Part shown: one piece after another, positions 15,782-24,548 of the stretch
Position numbering within the stretch: position 1 is the stretch's first letter
How the letters are laid out: each line of letters begins with the position of its first letter
DNA from: DATBLE01 sp963734065
GTDB lineage: Bacteria; Actinomycetota; Thermoleophilia; Gaiellales; Gaiellaceae
Assembly (NCBI GenBank): GCA_963734065.1
Contig: CAVTFN010000006.1
Span: forward strand, 62,001-126,000
DNA: 64,000 bases
Direction: 5' to 3'
Position numbers and translations under genes: made by a program
The notes under the pieces: generated by a model
What the model was told of the DNA's origin: nothing
The model's input: only the letters and a program-made list of their open reading frames with translations
Databases searched by the model: none

Positions 15782-16693
15782 GTGGAAACGCGACAAACGC
15801 TTCAACCGATCGCCGTCATCGGCGCAGCCCTCGATCTCGGAGCTGGCCGGCGGGGCGTGGACATGGGCCCGTCGGCGATCAGGTACGCCGGGCTGGCGGC
15901 GCGGATCCGCGAGCTCGGGCGCGAATGCGTCGACCTGGGGAACGTGCAGACGGCGGTGGCGGAGGCAGCGCCCGTGGGCGACACGCGGACGCGCTACCTG
16001 CGCGAGATCCTGATCGCCTGTGGACGGGTGGCCGAACGGGTCACGGGTGCGAGGGACGAGGGGAGGATGCCGCTCGTCCTCGGCGGCGACCACTCGGTGG
16101 CGCTCGGCACCCTCGGCGGGCTCGTCGACGGCGACGGCCCGGGCGGCGTGCTCTGGATCGATGCCCACGGCGACCTGAACCGCCCCGAGACGAGCCCGAG
16201 CGGCAACGTCCACGGGATGGTGCTGGCAGCGGCGATGGGGCTCGCCGGGCCGGCGTTCGGCGGCTCCGACGTTCCGATCCCCTCGGTCGACCCGAGCCGG
16301 GTCGCGCTCGTCGGCGTGCGCTCGCTCGACGACGGCGAGCGTGGCCTTCTCCTCGACCTGGACGCAACGGTGTTCACGATGAGCGACATCGACCGGCTCG
16401 GGATCGAGCACGCGATCACCGAGTCGCTCGCGAAGATCGACGGCCCCGGTTTCGTCCACGTCAGCCTGGACATGGACGCGCTCGATCCGGACGTCGCGCC
16501 CGGCGTGGGGACGCCGGTGCGCGGTGGGCTCTCCTACCGCGAGGCCCATCTGGCGATGGAGCTGGTCGCCGAGTCGGGCCTGGTCAGCTCGCTCGAGGTC
16601 GTCGAGGTCAACCCGATCCTCGATCGCGAGAACGAGACGGCGAGGCTCGCGGTCGAGCTGGTCGCCTCCGCGCTCGGCGCCCGAATTCTCTAA
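15782..16693 (+). CDS. Arginase-family ureohydrolase
   Basis: 303 residues, typical length. Manganese ligands are all present: H104 in GGDHS, D127/H129/D131 in WIDAHGDLN, and D230/D232 in SLDMDALDP. The run DLNRPETSPSGNVHGM matches arginase (Asn and Ser that hold the arginine carboxylate) better than agmatinase. Expected to split arginine to ornithine and urea in the cytoplasm. No urease or ornithine genes are near. The stop overlaps the convergent hydrolase gene by four bases. Confidence 0.9.
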   Translation: METRQTLQPIAVIGAALDLGAGRRGVDMGPSAIRYAGLAARIRELGRECVDLGNVQTAVAEAAPVGDTRTRYLREILIACGRVAERVTGARDEGRMPLVLGGDHSVALGTLGGLVDGDGPGGVLWIDAHGDLNRPETSPSGNVHGMVLAAAMGLAGPAFGGSDVPIPSVDPSRVALVGVRSLDDGERGLLLDLDATVFTMSDIDRLGIEHAITESLAKIDGPGFVHVSLDMDALDPDVAPGVGTPVRGGLSYREAHLAMELVAESGLVSSLEVVEVNPILDRENETARLAVELVASALGARIL

Positions 16694-17451
16694 CCGAGGA
16701 AGGACTCGATCGCGGCGCGCGTCTCCTTCAGCGCGTCCCAGTAGACCGTGTGGCCGCCGGGGACGGTGACGACCTCGACGAGGTCACCAAGCGCCGCCTG
16801 GTACTTCTCGATCTCGTCCGGAACGGTGAGCCACGAGTCTGCGCCGATCACGAACAGCGTCGGCACCTCGGCGGGCGGCGGCGGTGGGCTCGCCATCACG
16901 CTCCAGGCCGCGATCACCGCGCTCTTGCAGTAGCGGTAGCGGAGGCGGCCGTCGGGGCCTGGCTCCATGTGATTGCGATCGGACTCGATCACCAGCTCGC
17001 GCGGCGCGAGCAGGACGCGGCCGTTGTCGTAGCGCACCTGGGCTGCCTCCTCGACCGTCGCGTACGAGACGTCCGCTCGCTCCATCTCCGCCAGGTCGAG
17101 CGCGACCTGCGGGAGCACGTGCAACGCGGGATCGAGCAGAACGACGCGTTCGACCCGGTCGGGCTCCCGGGCGGCGAGCTCGGCAGCGAGCCGCCCGCCG
17201 AAGCTGTGCCCGATCCACGTCGCCGGCCCCTCGGAAACGCTCGCCAGGATCGCGTCCAGGTGGGCGTCGACGTCCCAGGGCGGCTGCCAGGGAGAGTGGC
17301 CGTGCCCGAGCAGGTCGAGGCCGATGACGTGGTGGCGGTCGGCGAGCGGTTCGGCGAGGCCGTCGAACCGGCCGCCGTAGGAGCTGACACCGTGCAGGCA
17401 GACGACCGTCGGCCTGCCGGGCTCGCCCCATTCGTACGCGTTCAGCGTCAC
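16690..17451 (-). CDS. Alpha/beta-hydrolase fold enzyme
   Basis: 253 residues. Oxyanion motif CLHGVSSYGG, nucleophile S83 in WIGHSFGG, acid Asp in FVIGADSW and His in VPGGHTVYWD give a complete triad. Substrate unknown; the set includes esterases, epoxide hydrolases and dehalogenases. Start GTG 17451 overlaps the stop of the GH26-like gene in GTGA, so rarA, the GH26-like gene and this one form a minus-strand operon. Confidence 0.88.
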   Translation of the reverse strand: MTLNAYEWGEPGRPTVVCLHGVSSYGGRFDGLAEPLADRHHVIGLDLLGHGHSPWQPPWDVDAHLDAILASVSEGPATWIGHSFGGRLAAELAAREPDRVERVVLLDPALHVLPQVALDLAEMERADVSYATVEEAAQVRYDNGRVLLAPRELVIESDRNHMEPGPDGRLRYRYCKSAVIAAWSVMASPPPPPAEVPTLFVIGADSWLTVPDEIEKYQAALGDLVEVVTVPGGHTVYWDALKETRAAIESFLG

Positions 17452-18470
17452 GGCCGCAGCCGCCCGAGCACGTTCGGGTTCGCCCCGACGAGCGTCCGGA
17501 AGGCGTCCGCGAGCCGCGGGTTGTCCTGCACGCGCATGTCCGTGTCGTGTGCCGGCTTGTTGTCGTTCTCCCACTGCTCGTTCCACCACGAGAAGCCGAT
17601 CACCCTCGGCCAGCGCAGTGAGGTCAGGTCGGTCAGCGCCGCGGAGGCCCAGTCGGCCTGGTCGCAGAGCTTGTTGTGCGAGGCGACGCCGAGCTCGGCG
17701 ACGATCAGCGGCTTCGTAGGCGCCATCGCGACCAGCCGCGGATAGGCCGCGTCCATCGATTCGCGGAACGAGCCGCACCATTTCTCGGTCGGCTCCTGGG
17801 CGCCGTAGGCGCTGACCGCGACCCAGTCGACGTAGGCGTCTCCGGGGTAATAGTTCTCGAACCGGTTCCACGGCCGGTCGGGATCGTCGTCGCCGTTGAC
17901 GTGGAAGACCCAGGTGACGTTCGTCGCGTCCTCGCCGCGGATCAGGTCGACGATGTGGCGATACGCGTCGCGGAACCGGGCCGGCCCCTTCTTGCCGCCG
18001 TTCCATCTTCCGTTCCACGGGAACCAGGAGCCGTTCACCTCGGTGCCGAACTCGACGATCAGCGGCGTCCCGAAGGCGTGCGCGGCCCGGCCCCACGCAC
18101 GGAAGTCTGCGTCGAAGTCGCCGCGCAGGACGTGTGCGAGCGTGAAGCGCTTGTTCGGCTTGCGGGCGGCGCTGTCCAGCAGCATCAGCCGGATGAACGG
18201 GACGCTGCCGGCGTCGCGGATCCAGGTCGCGGTCGCGAGCGGGAACGCGCGGCTTCGGTACCAGTTGTCCGAGAAGTACACCCAGGCTGCCGTCTTGTGC
18301 ACCGTCGACTCGTAGGAGGAGAGGTCGGCCGGGGCGATGTCGTCCTCCTCGCCGGTGATCCCGCCCGGGTAGACGCCGTGGTAGAGCTTCCCGGCCGGCG
18401 GTGACGGAACCGCCGCCGACGCCGCCCCGACCAGGGCGAGAGCGAGCACGATGACGGCGATCGCTCTCAC
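17448..18470 (-). CDS. Secreted GH26-like glycoside hydrolase
   Basis: 340 residues with a signal peptide (MRAIAVIVLALALVGAASAA) cleaved near residue 20. The body resembles beta-mannanase-like GH26 domains: acid/base E144 in EFGTEVNGSWFPWNG and nucleophile E259 in LIVAELGVAS, plus WVFHVNGD and VAVSAYG. Predicted to act outside the cell on a beta-linked polysaccharide; the actual substrate is not visible. ATG 18470 overlaps the rarA stop by four bases. Activity towards mannan is inference from the family. Confidence 0.82.
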   Translation of the reverse strand: MRAIAVIVLALALVGAASAAVPSPPAGKLYHGVYPGGITGEEDDIAPADLSSYESTVHKTAAWVYFSDNWYRSRAFPLATATWIRDAGSVPFIRLMLLDSAARKPNKRFTLAHVLRGDFDADFRAWGRAAHAFGTPLIVEFGTEVNGSWFPWNGRWNGGKKGPARFRDAYRHIVDLIRGEDATNVTWVFHVNGDDDPDRPWNRFENYYPGDAYVDWVAVSAYGAQEPTEKWCGSFRESMDAAYPRLVAMAPTKPLIVAELGVASHNKLCDQADWASAALTDLTSLRWPRVIGFSWWNEQWENDNKPAHDTDMRVQDNPRLADAFRTLVGANPNVLGRLRP

Positions 18471-19693
18471 GGTCGGTAGTACGTCCGTCCCTTCAGCTCG
18501 TCGGGCAGGTGGTCGACGTCGAATCCCGCAGGGTCGTCGTGCGGGTAGATGTAGCCCTGGCCGTGGCCGAGCTTCTTCGCGCCTGCGTAGTGCGCGTCGC
18601 GGAGCTCCCTGGGCGGACGGACGTTCCCGGCTTCGCGGACGTCCCGACGCGCCTCGCCGAGCGCGACGGTGACGGCGTTCGACTTGGGAGCGAGCGCCAG
18701 GTAGATCGCTGCCTGCGCCAGGTTGAGCTGCGCCTCCGGGAGCCCGACGTGCTCGACCGCGTGGGCGGCGGCGACGGCGACGACGAGCGCCTGCGGGTCG
18801 GCGTTGCCGACGTCCTCCGAGGCGAGGATGACCATCCGCCGCGCGATGAACCTCGCGTCCTCGCCACCCTCGAGCATCGCGGCCAGGTAGTAGACCGCGG
18901 CGTCGGGATCGGAGCCGCGCATCGACTTGATGAACGCCGAGGTGAAGTCGTAGTGGGCGTCGCCGCCCTTGTCGTAGAGCAGCGGCCGTTTGCGGGCTGC
19001 GTCCTCGACGTTCTCCTCCGACACGGGCGTGTCCCCGGCTGCAGCGGCCGCTGCCTCGAGGATGTTCAGGGCGTTCCGCGCGTCGCCGCCGGCGCGGCGG
19101 GCGACGAGCGTCCGGAGATCGCCGGCCAGGGCGATGCCGAGCGCCGCTTCACCACGGACGATCACCCGCTCGAGATCGGAGAGCTCGAGCGGAGCAAGCT
19201 CGTACAGCTGGACGCGGCTCAGCAGCGCCGAGTTGACCTCGAAGTACGGATTCTCCGTCGTCGCGCCGATCAGGGTGACCAGCCCCTCCTCGACCGCGGG
19301 CAGGAGCGCGTCCTGCTGCGCCTTGTTGAACCGGTGGATCTCGTCCAGGAACAGGATCGTGCGACTGCCGTGCGCGCCCAACCGCTCCCGCGCCCGGGCC
19401 AGCACGCCGCGAACGTCTGCGACCGAGGCGGAGACGGCGGAGAGCTCCTCGAACTCGGCGCCGGTGGTCGCGGCGACGATCCGGGCGAGGGTGGTCTTGC
19501 CGCTCCCGGGCGGGCCGAAGAAGATCGCGGAGCCGACGCGGTCCTCCTCGATCGCGCGACGGAGCGCTGTGCCCTGCCCGAGCACGTGCTCCTGGCCGAC
19601 GAACTCGTCGAGCGAGGCCGGCCGCAGCCGCATCGCCAGCGGCGCGTTGTCCCGGGCCCGTTCCGACGCGGCGTGTGCGAACAGGTCGGACAC
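18467..19693 (-). CDS. rarA: Replication-associated recombination protein A (RarA/MgsA)
   Basis: 408 residues from GTG 19693. AAA+ ATPase with Walker A GPPGSGKT (60-67), Walker B ILFLDEIHRF (113-122) and sensor GATTENPYFEVN, then the RarA C-terminal tetramerisation part (SAFIKSMRGSDPDAAVYYLA, RRMVILASEDVGNADP). Acts at stalled replication forks. The frame is open upstream across the divergent dioxygenase gene, but GTG 19693 precedes the family start and has a -10 seven bases away. First gene of the minus-strand operon with the GH26-like and hydrolase genes. Confidence 0.94.
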   Translation of the reverse strand: MSDLFAHAASERARDNAPLAMRLRPASLDEFVGQEHVLGQGTALRRAIEEDRVGSAIFFGPPGSGKTTLARIVAATTGAEFEELSAVSASVADVRGVLARARERLGAHGSRTILFLDEIHRFNKAQQDALLPAVEEGLVTLIGATTENPYFEVNSALLSRVQLYELAPLELSDLERVIVRGEAALGIALAGDLRTLVARRAGGDARNALNILEAAAAAAGDTPVSEENVEDAARKRPLLYDKGGDAHYDFTSAFIKSMRGSDPDAAVYYLAAMLEGGEDARFIARRMVILASEDVGNADPQALVVAVAAAHAVEHVGLPEAQLNLAQAAIYLALAPKSNAVTVALGEARRDVREAGNVRPPRELRDAHYAGAKKLGHGQGYIYPHDDPAGFDVDHLPDELKGRTYYRP

Positions 19694-19700
19694 GCCTCGA

Positions 19701-19708
19701 AGTATGCT
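19701..19708. promoter_or_regulatory. Shared divergent -10 between rarA and tryptophan dioxygenase
   Basis: AGTATGCT gives TATGCT on the plus strand (19703-19708, six bases before GTG 19715) and CATACT on the minus strand (19706-19701, seven bases before GTG 19693). The whole intergenic space is 21 bp, so the two polymerase sites overlap completely. Confidence 0.55.
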
Positions 19709-19714
19709 CAGCGG

Positions 19715-20446
19715 GTGTCCAGGCAGGAGCAGACGGGGCTCGCGGACGAGTTCGAGCCGATCCTGCCGGGCCAGGGTGCGAGCGACTACGAGCGGTACCT
19801 GCGCACCGACGAGCTGCTCGCGCTCCAGAAGCCTCCGGAGGAGCGTGCACACCACGACGAGCTCCTCTTCCAGGCGACGCACCAGTCGTCGGAGCTCTGG
19901 CTGAAGCTCGCCGCCGAGGAGATCGAGGTCGCGACGGCGCACCTCGAGCAGGGCGAGATCAGGCCGGCGCTGCGCCTGCTGGGTCGCGCTGTCCTTTGCT
20001 TCAGGTTGGTCACCCACGCGCTCGACATGCTCGAGCTGATGTCCCCGTGGGAGTACACCGCGGAGGTCAGGCCCGTGCTCGGCCACGGCAGCGGGTTCGA
20101 CTCGCCGGGGTGGAGTCGTGTCCGGCACGCCGCCCCCGCGCTCGGCCAGTCGTTCCACGAGCTGCGAAGGCGGGAGGGGCTGTCGTTGGCGGAGGTCTAC
20201 ACGCAGGGTCGCGAGCGCGAGGATCTCTACCAGCTCGCCGAGGCGCTGACCGACCTGGACGAGTGGGCGACCACCTGGCGCGTCCGGCACTTCATGGTCG
20301 TCGAGCGGATCATCGGCGGCGACGTCGTCGGCACCCAGGGGACGCCCGTCGAGATGCTCGGCAAGCTCGTCCAGCGCAAGCTCTACCCCGAGCTCTGGAA
20401 GGTGCGGACCGAGCTGACCAACCGCGCGATCGAGGGGGCGGACTGA
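19715..20446 (+). CDS. kynA: Tryptophan 2,3-dioxygenase
   Basis: 243 residues, at the short end for the family. Opens the indole ring of tryptophan to N-formylkynurenine with a heme iron. FQATHQSSELWLKL (52-65) contains active-site H56; H192 in WRVRHFMVVERIIGG is the heme ligand, and GTQGTPVEML follows where other members have GTGGSSG. No kynureninase or formamidase is adjacent. The product may feed catabolism or NAD synthesis; NAD salvage genes lie 3-5 kb downstream. Its stop is part of a CTGA overlap with the methyltransferase. Confidence 0.9.
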   Translation: MSRQEQTGLADEFEPILPGQGASDYERYLRTDELLALQKPPEERAHHDELLFQATHQSSELWLKLAAEEIEVATAHLEQGEIRPALRLLGRAVLCFRLVTHALDMLELMSPWEYTAEVRPVLGHGSGFDSPGWSRVRHAAPALGQSFHELRRREGLSLAEVYTQGREREDLYQLAEALTDLDEWATTWRVRHFMVVERIIGGDVVGTQGTPVEMLGKLVQRKLYPELWKVRTELTNRAIEGAD

Positions 20447-21180
20447 GCTCCACCGCGGACGCCTGGAGCGGGGCGAGCTACGAACGGATCGCCGAGGCGT
20501 TCGCGCCGGCTCACGAAGGGATCGTCGAGCGGCTCGAGGTGCGGCCCGGGGAGCGGTTCCTGGATCTCGCCTGCGGCACCGGCGGTGTCGCGCTGGTCGC
20601 CGCCCGCGCCGGCGCCGACGTCACCGGAGTCGACTTCTCGGCCGACCAGATCGTCAAGGCCCGAGCGGCCGCCGGGGCCGCCGGGTTGTCGATCCGGTAC
20701 GACGAGGGCGATGCGCAGGCGCTTCCGTACGCCGACGCGAGCTTCGACGTCGTCGCCTCTGCCTTCGGCGTGATCTTCGCGCCGGATCACGCGCGCGCTG
20801 CGGACGAGTTGACGCGCGTCTGCCGGGCCGATACGCGGATCGCGGTCACGTCCTGGCTCGACGACGACTGGTTCCGGCTGAACTCCCGCCTGCGTCCCGA
20901 CTACGAGGGGCTGTCGTCGATCGAGTGGGGAGACGAGACGTACGTGCGCGGCCTCCTGCCGGAGTTCGAGCTCCGGTTCGAGCGCGGGGAGTCGACCATC
21001 GCCGCAGCCTCGGACGACGAGTGCTGGCAGCTGCTCTCGAGCTCGGTGCCGCCCTTGAAGGCGTGGCTCGAGACGCTCGACGACGCCGGTCGCGAGGACG
21101 CCGCTGGAGAGTTCCTGGCCCTGATCGGCGACGGGTCGCTCACACGCGAGTATCTGCTCGTCCTGGGGGAGCATCGGTGA
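20443..21180 (+). CDS. Class I SAM-dependent methyltransferase, probable CTG start
   Basis: 245 residues. Motif I FLDLACGTGGVAL (39-51), then VTGVDFSADQIVKAR, GDAQALPYADASFD and a UbiE/Coq5-like order. Substrate unknown. The frame begins directly behind the dioxygenase stop and has no ATG, GTG or TTG near; CTG 20443 overlaps that stop as CTGA, leaving SSTADAWSGASYERIAEAF as a natural N-terminus. Its own stop overlaps the peptidase gene by GTGA. It may modify a tryptophan-derived compound, but this rests on position alone. Confidence 0.83.
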   Translation: MSSTADAWSGASYERIAEAFAPAHEGIVERLEVRPGERFLDLACGTGGVALVAARAGADVTGVDFSADQIVKARAAAGAAGLSIRYDEGDAQALPYADASFDVVASAFGVIFAPDHARAADELTRVCRADTRIAVTSWLDDDWFRLNSRLRPDYEGLSSIEWGDETYVRGLLPEFELRFERGESTIAAASDDECWQLLSSSVPPLKAWLETLDDAGREDAAGEFLALIGDGSLTREYLLVLGEHR

Positions 21181-22478
21181 GTCTCCGGGACGAGGCGGTC
21201 GAGCTCCTCCAGGCGCTGATCCGGCTGGACACGGTCAACCCGCCGGGAAACGAGACCGCCGCGGCGGAGCTGCTGCGCGCGTACCTGGAGCCGTTCGGGG
21301 TGGAGTGCGAGCTGTACGCGCGGGTGCCCGAGCGGGCGAATCTCGTGGCGAGGATCCCGGGCCGCGGCGAGGGGCCGAGCCTGCTCCTCCTCTCGCACAC
21401 CGACACGGTGCTCGCGGATCCGGCCGAGTGGTCCGTCGACCCGTGGTCGGGCGAACTGCGCGACGGCTGCGTGTGGGGCCGCGGTGCGCTCGACATGAAG
21501 GACCAGGTGGCGGCGAGCGCCGTCGCGATCGCCGCTCTGGCGCGCGAGGGCTTCCGGCCGGCCGGCGACCTGATCTTTGCCGCGACCGCTGACGAGGAGA
21601 TGGGCGAGGGCGTCACCTACGGGCTCGAGTGGCTGTGCGAGGAGCATCCGGATGCGGTGCGGTGCGACTACGCCGTGAACGAGGGCGCGGGTGACCGCGT
21701 CGAGCTCGGCGGCCGGGTGCTGTATCTCTGCTCGGCCGCGGAGAAGCGCAGCTCCCCGTTCGTCCTGCGCGTCCACGGCCGGAGCGGACACGGCTCGATG
21801 CCGGCGATCGCCGACAACGCGCTGGTCAAGGCCGCGCGCTTCGTCGAGCGGCTGGGGGCGTTCGAGCCGGAGCCGGTGCTGATCCCGGAGGCGGCGGGCT
21901 TCTTCGAGGCCGTGGCCGGCTCCGTGCCGCCGGTCGAGGATGCGTTGGCGCTCGCCCGCTCGATCGACCCGGTGGCGGCGGAGATGGTCCAGCCGCTGCT
22001 CGGGATGACGGTGGCGCCGACGATGATCTCGGCGTCGCAGAAGCGCAACGTCATCCCGGGGCAGTGCGAGGTGACGGTCGACTGCAGGCTTCTGCCCGGT
22101 CAGACGGAGGCGGAGGCGGACGGGCTCGTCCGGTCGTGGCTCGGCGAGGGCGACTACGAGGTCGAGTGGCGCGACGCCCAGGGCGGCACCCGCTCCGAGC
22201 TGGGAACGCCGCTCTGGTCGGCGATCGAGTCGTTCGTCGACGTGATCGAGCCGGGTGCCCGTCTCGCGCCGATCTGCGTTGCCGGCTTCACCGACTCGCA
22301 CTGGCTGCGCGAGGCGTTCGGGACCGTTGCGTACGGGTTCTTTCCGATGCGGACGATGAGCGCGGAGCTGGCCGCTCGGCTGATCCACTCGGCCGACGAG
22401 CGGATTCCGGTGGACGACCTCGAGCTCGGGGTCGAGTTCCTGCGCCACGTCGCGCGGGCGGTCGGCTCTCCCGAGTAG
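21177..22478 (+). CDS. M20-family metallopeptidase/deacylase
   Basis: 433 residues. Metal-binding residues are H74 in LLSHTD, D106 in GALDMKDQ and the Glu pair E140-E141 in ADEEMGEG; VTVDCRLLPGQ and HGSMPAIADNA belong to the dimerisation domain. The family includes ArgE, DapE and carboxypeptidases, which cannot be separated by eye. GTG start in GTGA with the methyltransferase. Just after the stop comes an 18-bp tandem repeat. Confidence 0.9.
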   Translation: MSLRDEAVELLQALIRLDTVNPPGNETAAAELLRAYLEPFGVECELYARVPERANLVARIPGRGEGPSLLLLSHTDTVLADPAEWSVDPWSGELRDGCVWGRGALDMKDQVAASAVAIAALAREGFRPAGDLIFAATADEEMGEGVTYGLEWLCEEHPDAVRCDYAVNEGAGDRVELGGRVLYLCSAAEKRSSPFVLRVHGRSGHGSMPAIADNALVKAARFVERLGAFEPEPVLIPEAAGFFEAVAGSVPPVEDALALARSIDPVAAEMVQPLLGMTVAPTMISASQKRNVIPGQCEVTVDCRLLPGQTEAEADGLVRSWLGEGDYEVEWRDAQGGTRSELGTPLWSAIESFVDVIEPGARLAPICVAGFTDSHWLREAFGTVAYGFFPMRTMSAELAARLIHSADERIPVDDLELGVEFLRHVARAVGSPE

Positions 22479-22542
22479 CGTCCTGCAGTTGTAGAGCGTC
22501 CTGCAGTTGTAGAGCGTCCTGCAGTTGTAGAGCGTCCTGCAG
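22479..22542. repeat. 18-bp tandem repeat, 3.6 copies
   Basis: Unit CGTCCTGCAGTTGTAGAG at 22479, 22497 and 22515, with a partial CGTCCTGCAG at 22533-22542. Copies are identical, which points to recent expansion. Each holds the palindrome CTGCAG. It begins one base after the peptidase stop. The rest of the gap to 22653 shows nothing I can name. Confidence 0.97.
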
Positions 22543-22653
22543 CTTCGGTTCGCCCGGCCTCCTCCCCCACGGCGAGCCTAGCGAGGAAACCGTGACGCGT
22601 GTGAAACGCGGGTGTGACGATCCTGTGCCGGCGCCTCGGACACTCGGGCGGGG

Positions 22654-22659
22654 TACCCT
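22654..22659 (+). promoter_or_regulatory. -10 element for the DUF1385 gene
   Basis: TACCCT, seven bases before GTG 22667. Confidence 0.5.
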
Positions 22660-22666
22660 GGGAGCC

Positions 22667-23488
22667 GTGCCCGACTCGCAGGAGAAGATCCGGCTCGGCG
22701 GCATGGCGCTGCAGAACGGCGTCCTGGTTCACGGGCCGACGTCGTGGGCGGTCGCAGTCCGGACGGAGGAGGGCGAGCTCCGCGTCACGTCGGGGAAGAA
22801 GAGCATTCGCGGCGCCGGGGTCACCAACCCGCTGCTGCGCGGGCCGATCCGCCTGCTGGACGCCTTTGCGCTCCTGCCGCGGATTCGCCGCGCCTGTCCG
22901 GACGCGCGGCTGCCGTTCGAGCGTCCGGCGGTGCTCGGCTCGATGGTCGCCAGCGCGATCGTCGCGCAGCGCCTGCGCAAGTCGACGCGTCTCGGCCCGG
23001 CGCTGCGGGAGCTGGTGAGCGGCACGTTGTCGCTGCTGCCGGCGACGCTGGCGCTGCGCGGTTCCGACCTCGCCGCCTACCACGGCGCGGAGCACATCTC
23101 GATCGGGACGTACGAGCACGGCGAGCGCCGCGGAAAGGAGCACGAGCGGTGCGGGTCGCACCTGGTCGGGCCGCTCCTGCTCACGTCTGCTGCCGGTGCC
23201 GCGCTCGCCGCGAAGGCGCCGGAACGGGCGCGCGGGCCGGCCCGCGTGGCTGCAGCGCTCGGAAGCGTGGCCGCGGCCACCGAGATCTTCGGGTGGATGG
23301 TCCGGAACGCCGACCATCCGGTCGCCCGGTCGCTGGCCTGGCCCGGTCACCAGCTGCAGCACCGGTTCGCGACCGCCGAGCCCGACGCAGCGCAGCTCGA
23401 GGTCGCCCGGGCCGCGCTGGATGCATGCCTGGAGCTCGAGACCCACGCGGCCGAACACGATGGCCCTCGATCTCCGGCAGCAGGGTAG
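22667..23488 (+). CDS. DUF1385 (YqhQ-like) membrane protein
   Basis: 273 residues. Family blocks IRLGGMALQNGVLVHGP near the start, AAYHGAEHISIGTYEHG in the middle and HERCGSHLVGPLLLT after it, with conserved His, Glu and Cys that suggest metal binding, and several hydrophobic stretches. Function is unknown; members are widespread in Firmicutes and actinobacteria. Its 3' end overlaps the next gene's ATG by 29 bases, suggesting coupled translation. Confidence 0.87.
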   Translation: MPDSQEKIRLGGMALQNGVLVHGPTSWAVAVRTEEGELRVTSGKKSIRGAGVTNPLLRGPIRLLDAFALLPRIRRACPDARLPFERPAVLGSMVASAIVAQRLRKSTRLGPALRELVSGTLSLLPATLALRGSDLAAYHGAEHISIGTYEHGERRGKEHERCGSHLVGPLLLTSAAGAALAAKAPERARGPARVAAALGSVAAATEIFGWMVRNADHPVARSLAWPGHQLQHRFATAEPDAAQLEVARAALDACLELETHAAEHDGPRSPAAG

Positions 23489-24548
23489 GCGGCTCCCGCC
23501 CGAGATCTTCGACCTCCCCGTCGAGAAGATGCGGGAGGGCTACTACACGGACGCGTACTTCAACCACACGCGCTCCGCCCTGCTCGCCGACGGGCGGCAC
23601 CCGCGGGTCGTGATGCAGGTGTTCCAGAAGCACCGGGCGGTGCTCGGCGGGATGGACGAGGCGATCGCGATCCTGAAGCTGTGCTCGGAGGACTGGGACG
23701 CGCTGACGGTCCACGCGCTGTACGACGGCGACCACATCGATCCGTGGGAGACGGTGATGACGGTCGAGGGCGACTACACGCTGTTCGCGCATCTCGAGAC
23801 CGTCTACCTCGGCGTGCTCGCGAGGCGGACGCTGATCTCGACGAACGTGACGCGAGTCCTGGAGGCGGCGGCCAGGAAGACGATCATCTTCATGCCGGCC
23901 AGGCATGACCATCACCGCGTCCAGACGGGGGACGGCTACGCCGCGCACGTCGCCGGAGCGCTCGTCGGTGCGGAGATCGGCGTCACCACCGACGCGCAGT
24001 CCTCGTGGTGGGGCGGCCGCGGGATCGGCACGGTTCCGCATGCCCTGATCGCCGCCTACGGGGGCAACACGGTGCTCGCCGCCACGAAGTTCGCCGAGTG
24101 GGCTCCGGACGACTTCAACATCGTCGTGCTCGTCGACTTCGAGAACGACTCCGTGCGGACGTCGCTCGAGGTCGCCCGTGCGCTCAAGGACCGGCTCTGG
24201 GGGGTGAGGCTCGACACGTCCGGCCAGCTCGTCGACCGGGCCCTCTGGAACGAGATGGGCGACTTCGACCCCCGCGGCGTCAACGAGCGGCTCGTGCGGA
24301 AGGTTCGGGAAGCCCTCGACCGTGACGGGTTCGAGCAGGTGAGGATCGTCGCCTCGGGCGGCTTCACGGTCGATCGCATTCGCGCGTTCGAGGAGGCGGG
24401 CGTGCCCGTCGACGCCTACGGCGTCGGGTCGTCCCTGATCCGCGGCGAGAACGACTTCACCGGCGACATCGTCCTCACCGACGGTCGCGCGACAGCGAAG
24501 GTCGGGCGCCGCTTCCGCTCGAACGACCGGCTCGAGCTCGTCCCCTAG
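23460..24548 (+). CDS. Nicotinate phosphoribosyltransferase-like enzyme
   Basis: 362 residues, shorter than classical PncB (about 400-480). FDLPVEKMREGYYTDAYF opens the protein; YLGVLARRTLISTNVTRV, FMPARHDHHRVQTGDGYA, VASGGFTVDRIRAFEEAGVP and YGVGSSLI are blocks of the NAPRTase/quinolinate phosphoribosyltransferase fold. Likely converts nicotinate to its mononucleotide. The convergent neighbour resembles nicotinamidase, which makes nicotinate, so a salvage pair is plausible. ATG 23460 overlaps the DUF1385 gene. Confidence 0.87.
   Translation: MALDLRQQGRRLPPEIFDLPVEKMREGYYTDAYFNHTRSALLADGRHPRVVMQVFQKHRAVLGGMDEAIAILKLCSEDWDALTVHALYDGDHIDPWETVMTVEGDYTLFAHLETVYLGVLARRTLISTNVTRVLEAAARKTIIFMPARHDHHRVQTGDGYAAHVAGALVGAEIGVTTDAQSSWWGGRGIGTVPHALIAAYGGNTVLAATKFAEWAPDDFNIVVLVDFENDSVRTSLEVARALKDRLWGVRLDTSGQLVDRALWNEMGDFDPRGVNERLVRKVREALDRDGFEQVRIVASGGFTVDRIRAFEEAGVPVDAYGVGSSLIRGENDFTGDIVLTDGRATAKVGRRFRSNDRLELVP

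Noticed and set aside
15925..17745. 606-codon plus-strand frame over arginase and the hydrolase
   Set aside because: Out of frame with arginase and antisense to the hydrolase; no recognisable domain.
22479..22542. CRISPR array
   Set aside because: Units are directly adjacent and identical, with no spacers and no cas genes.
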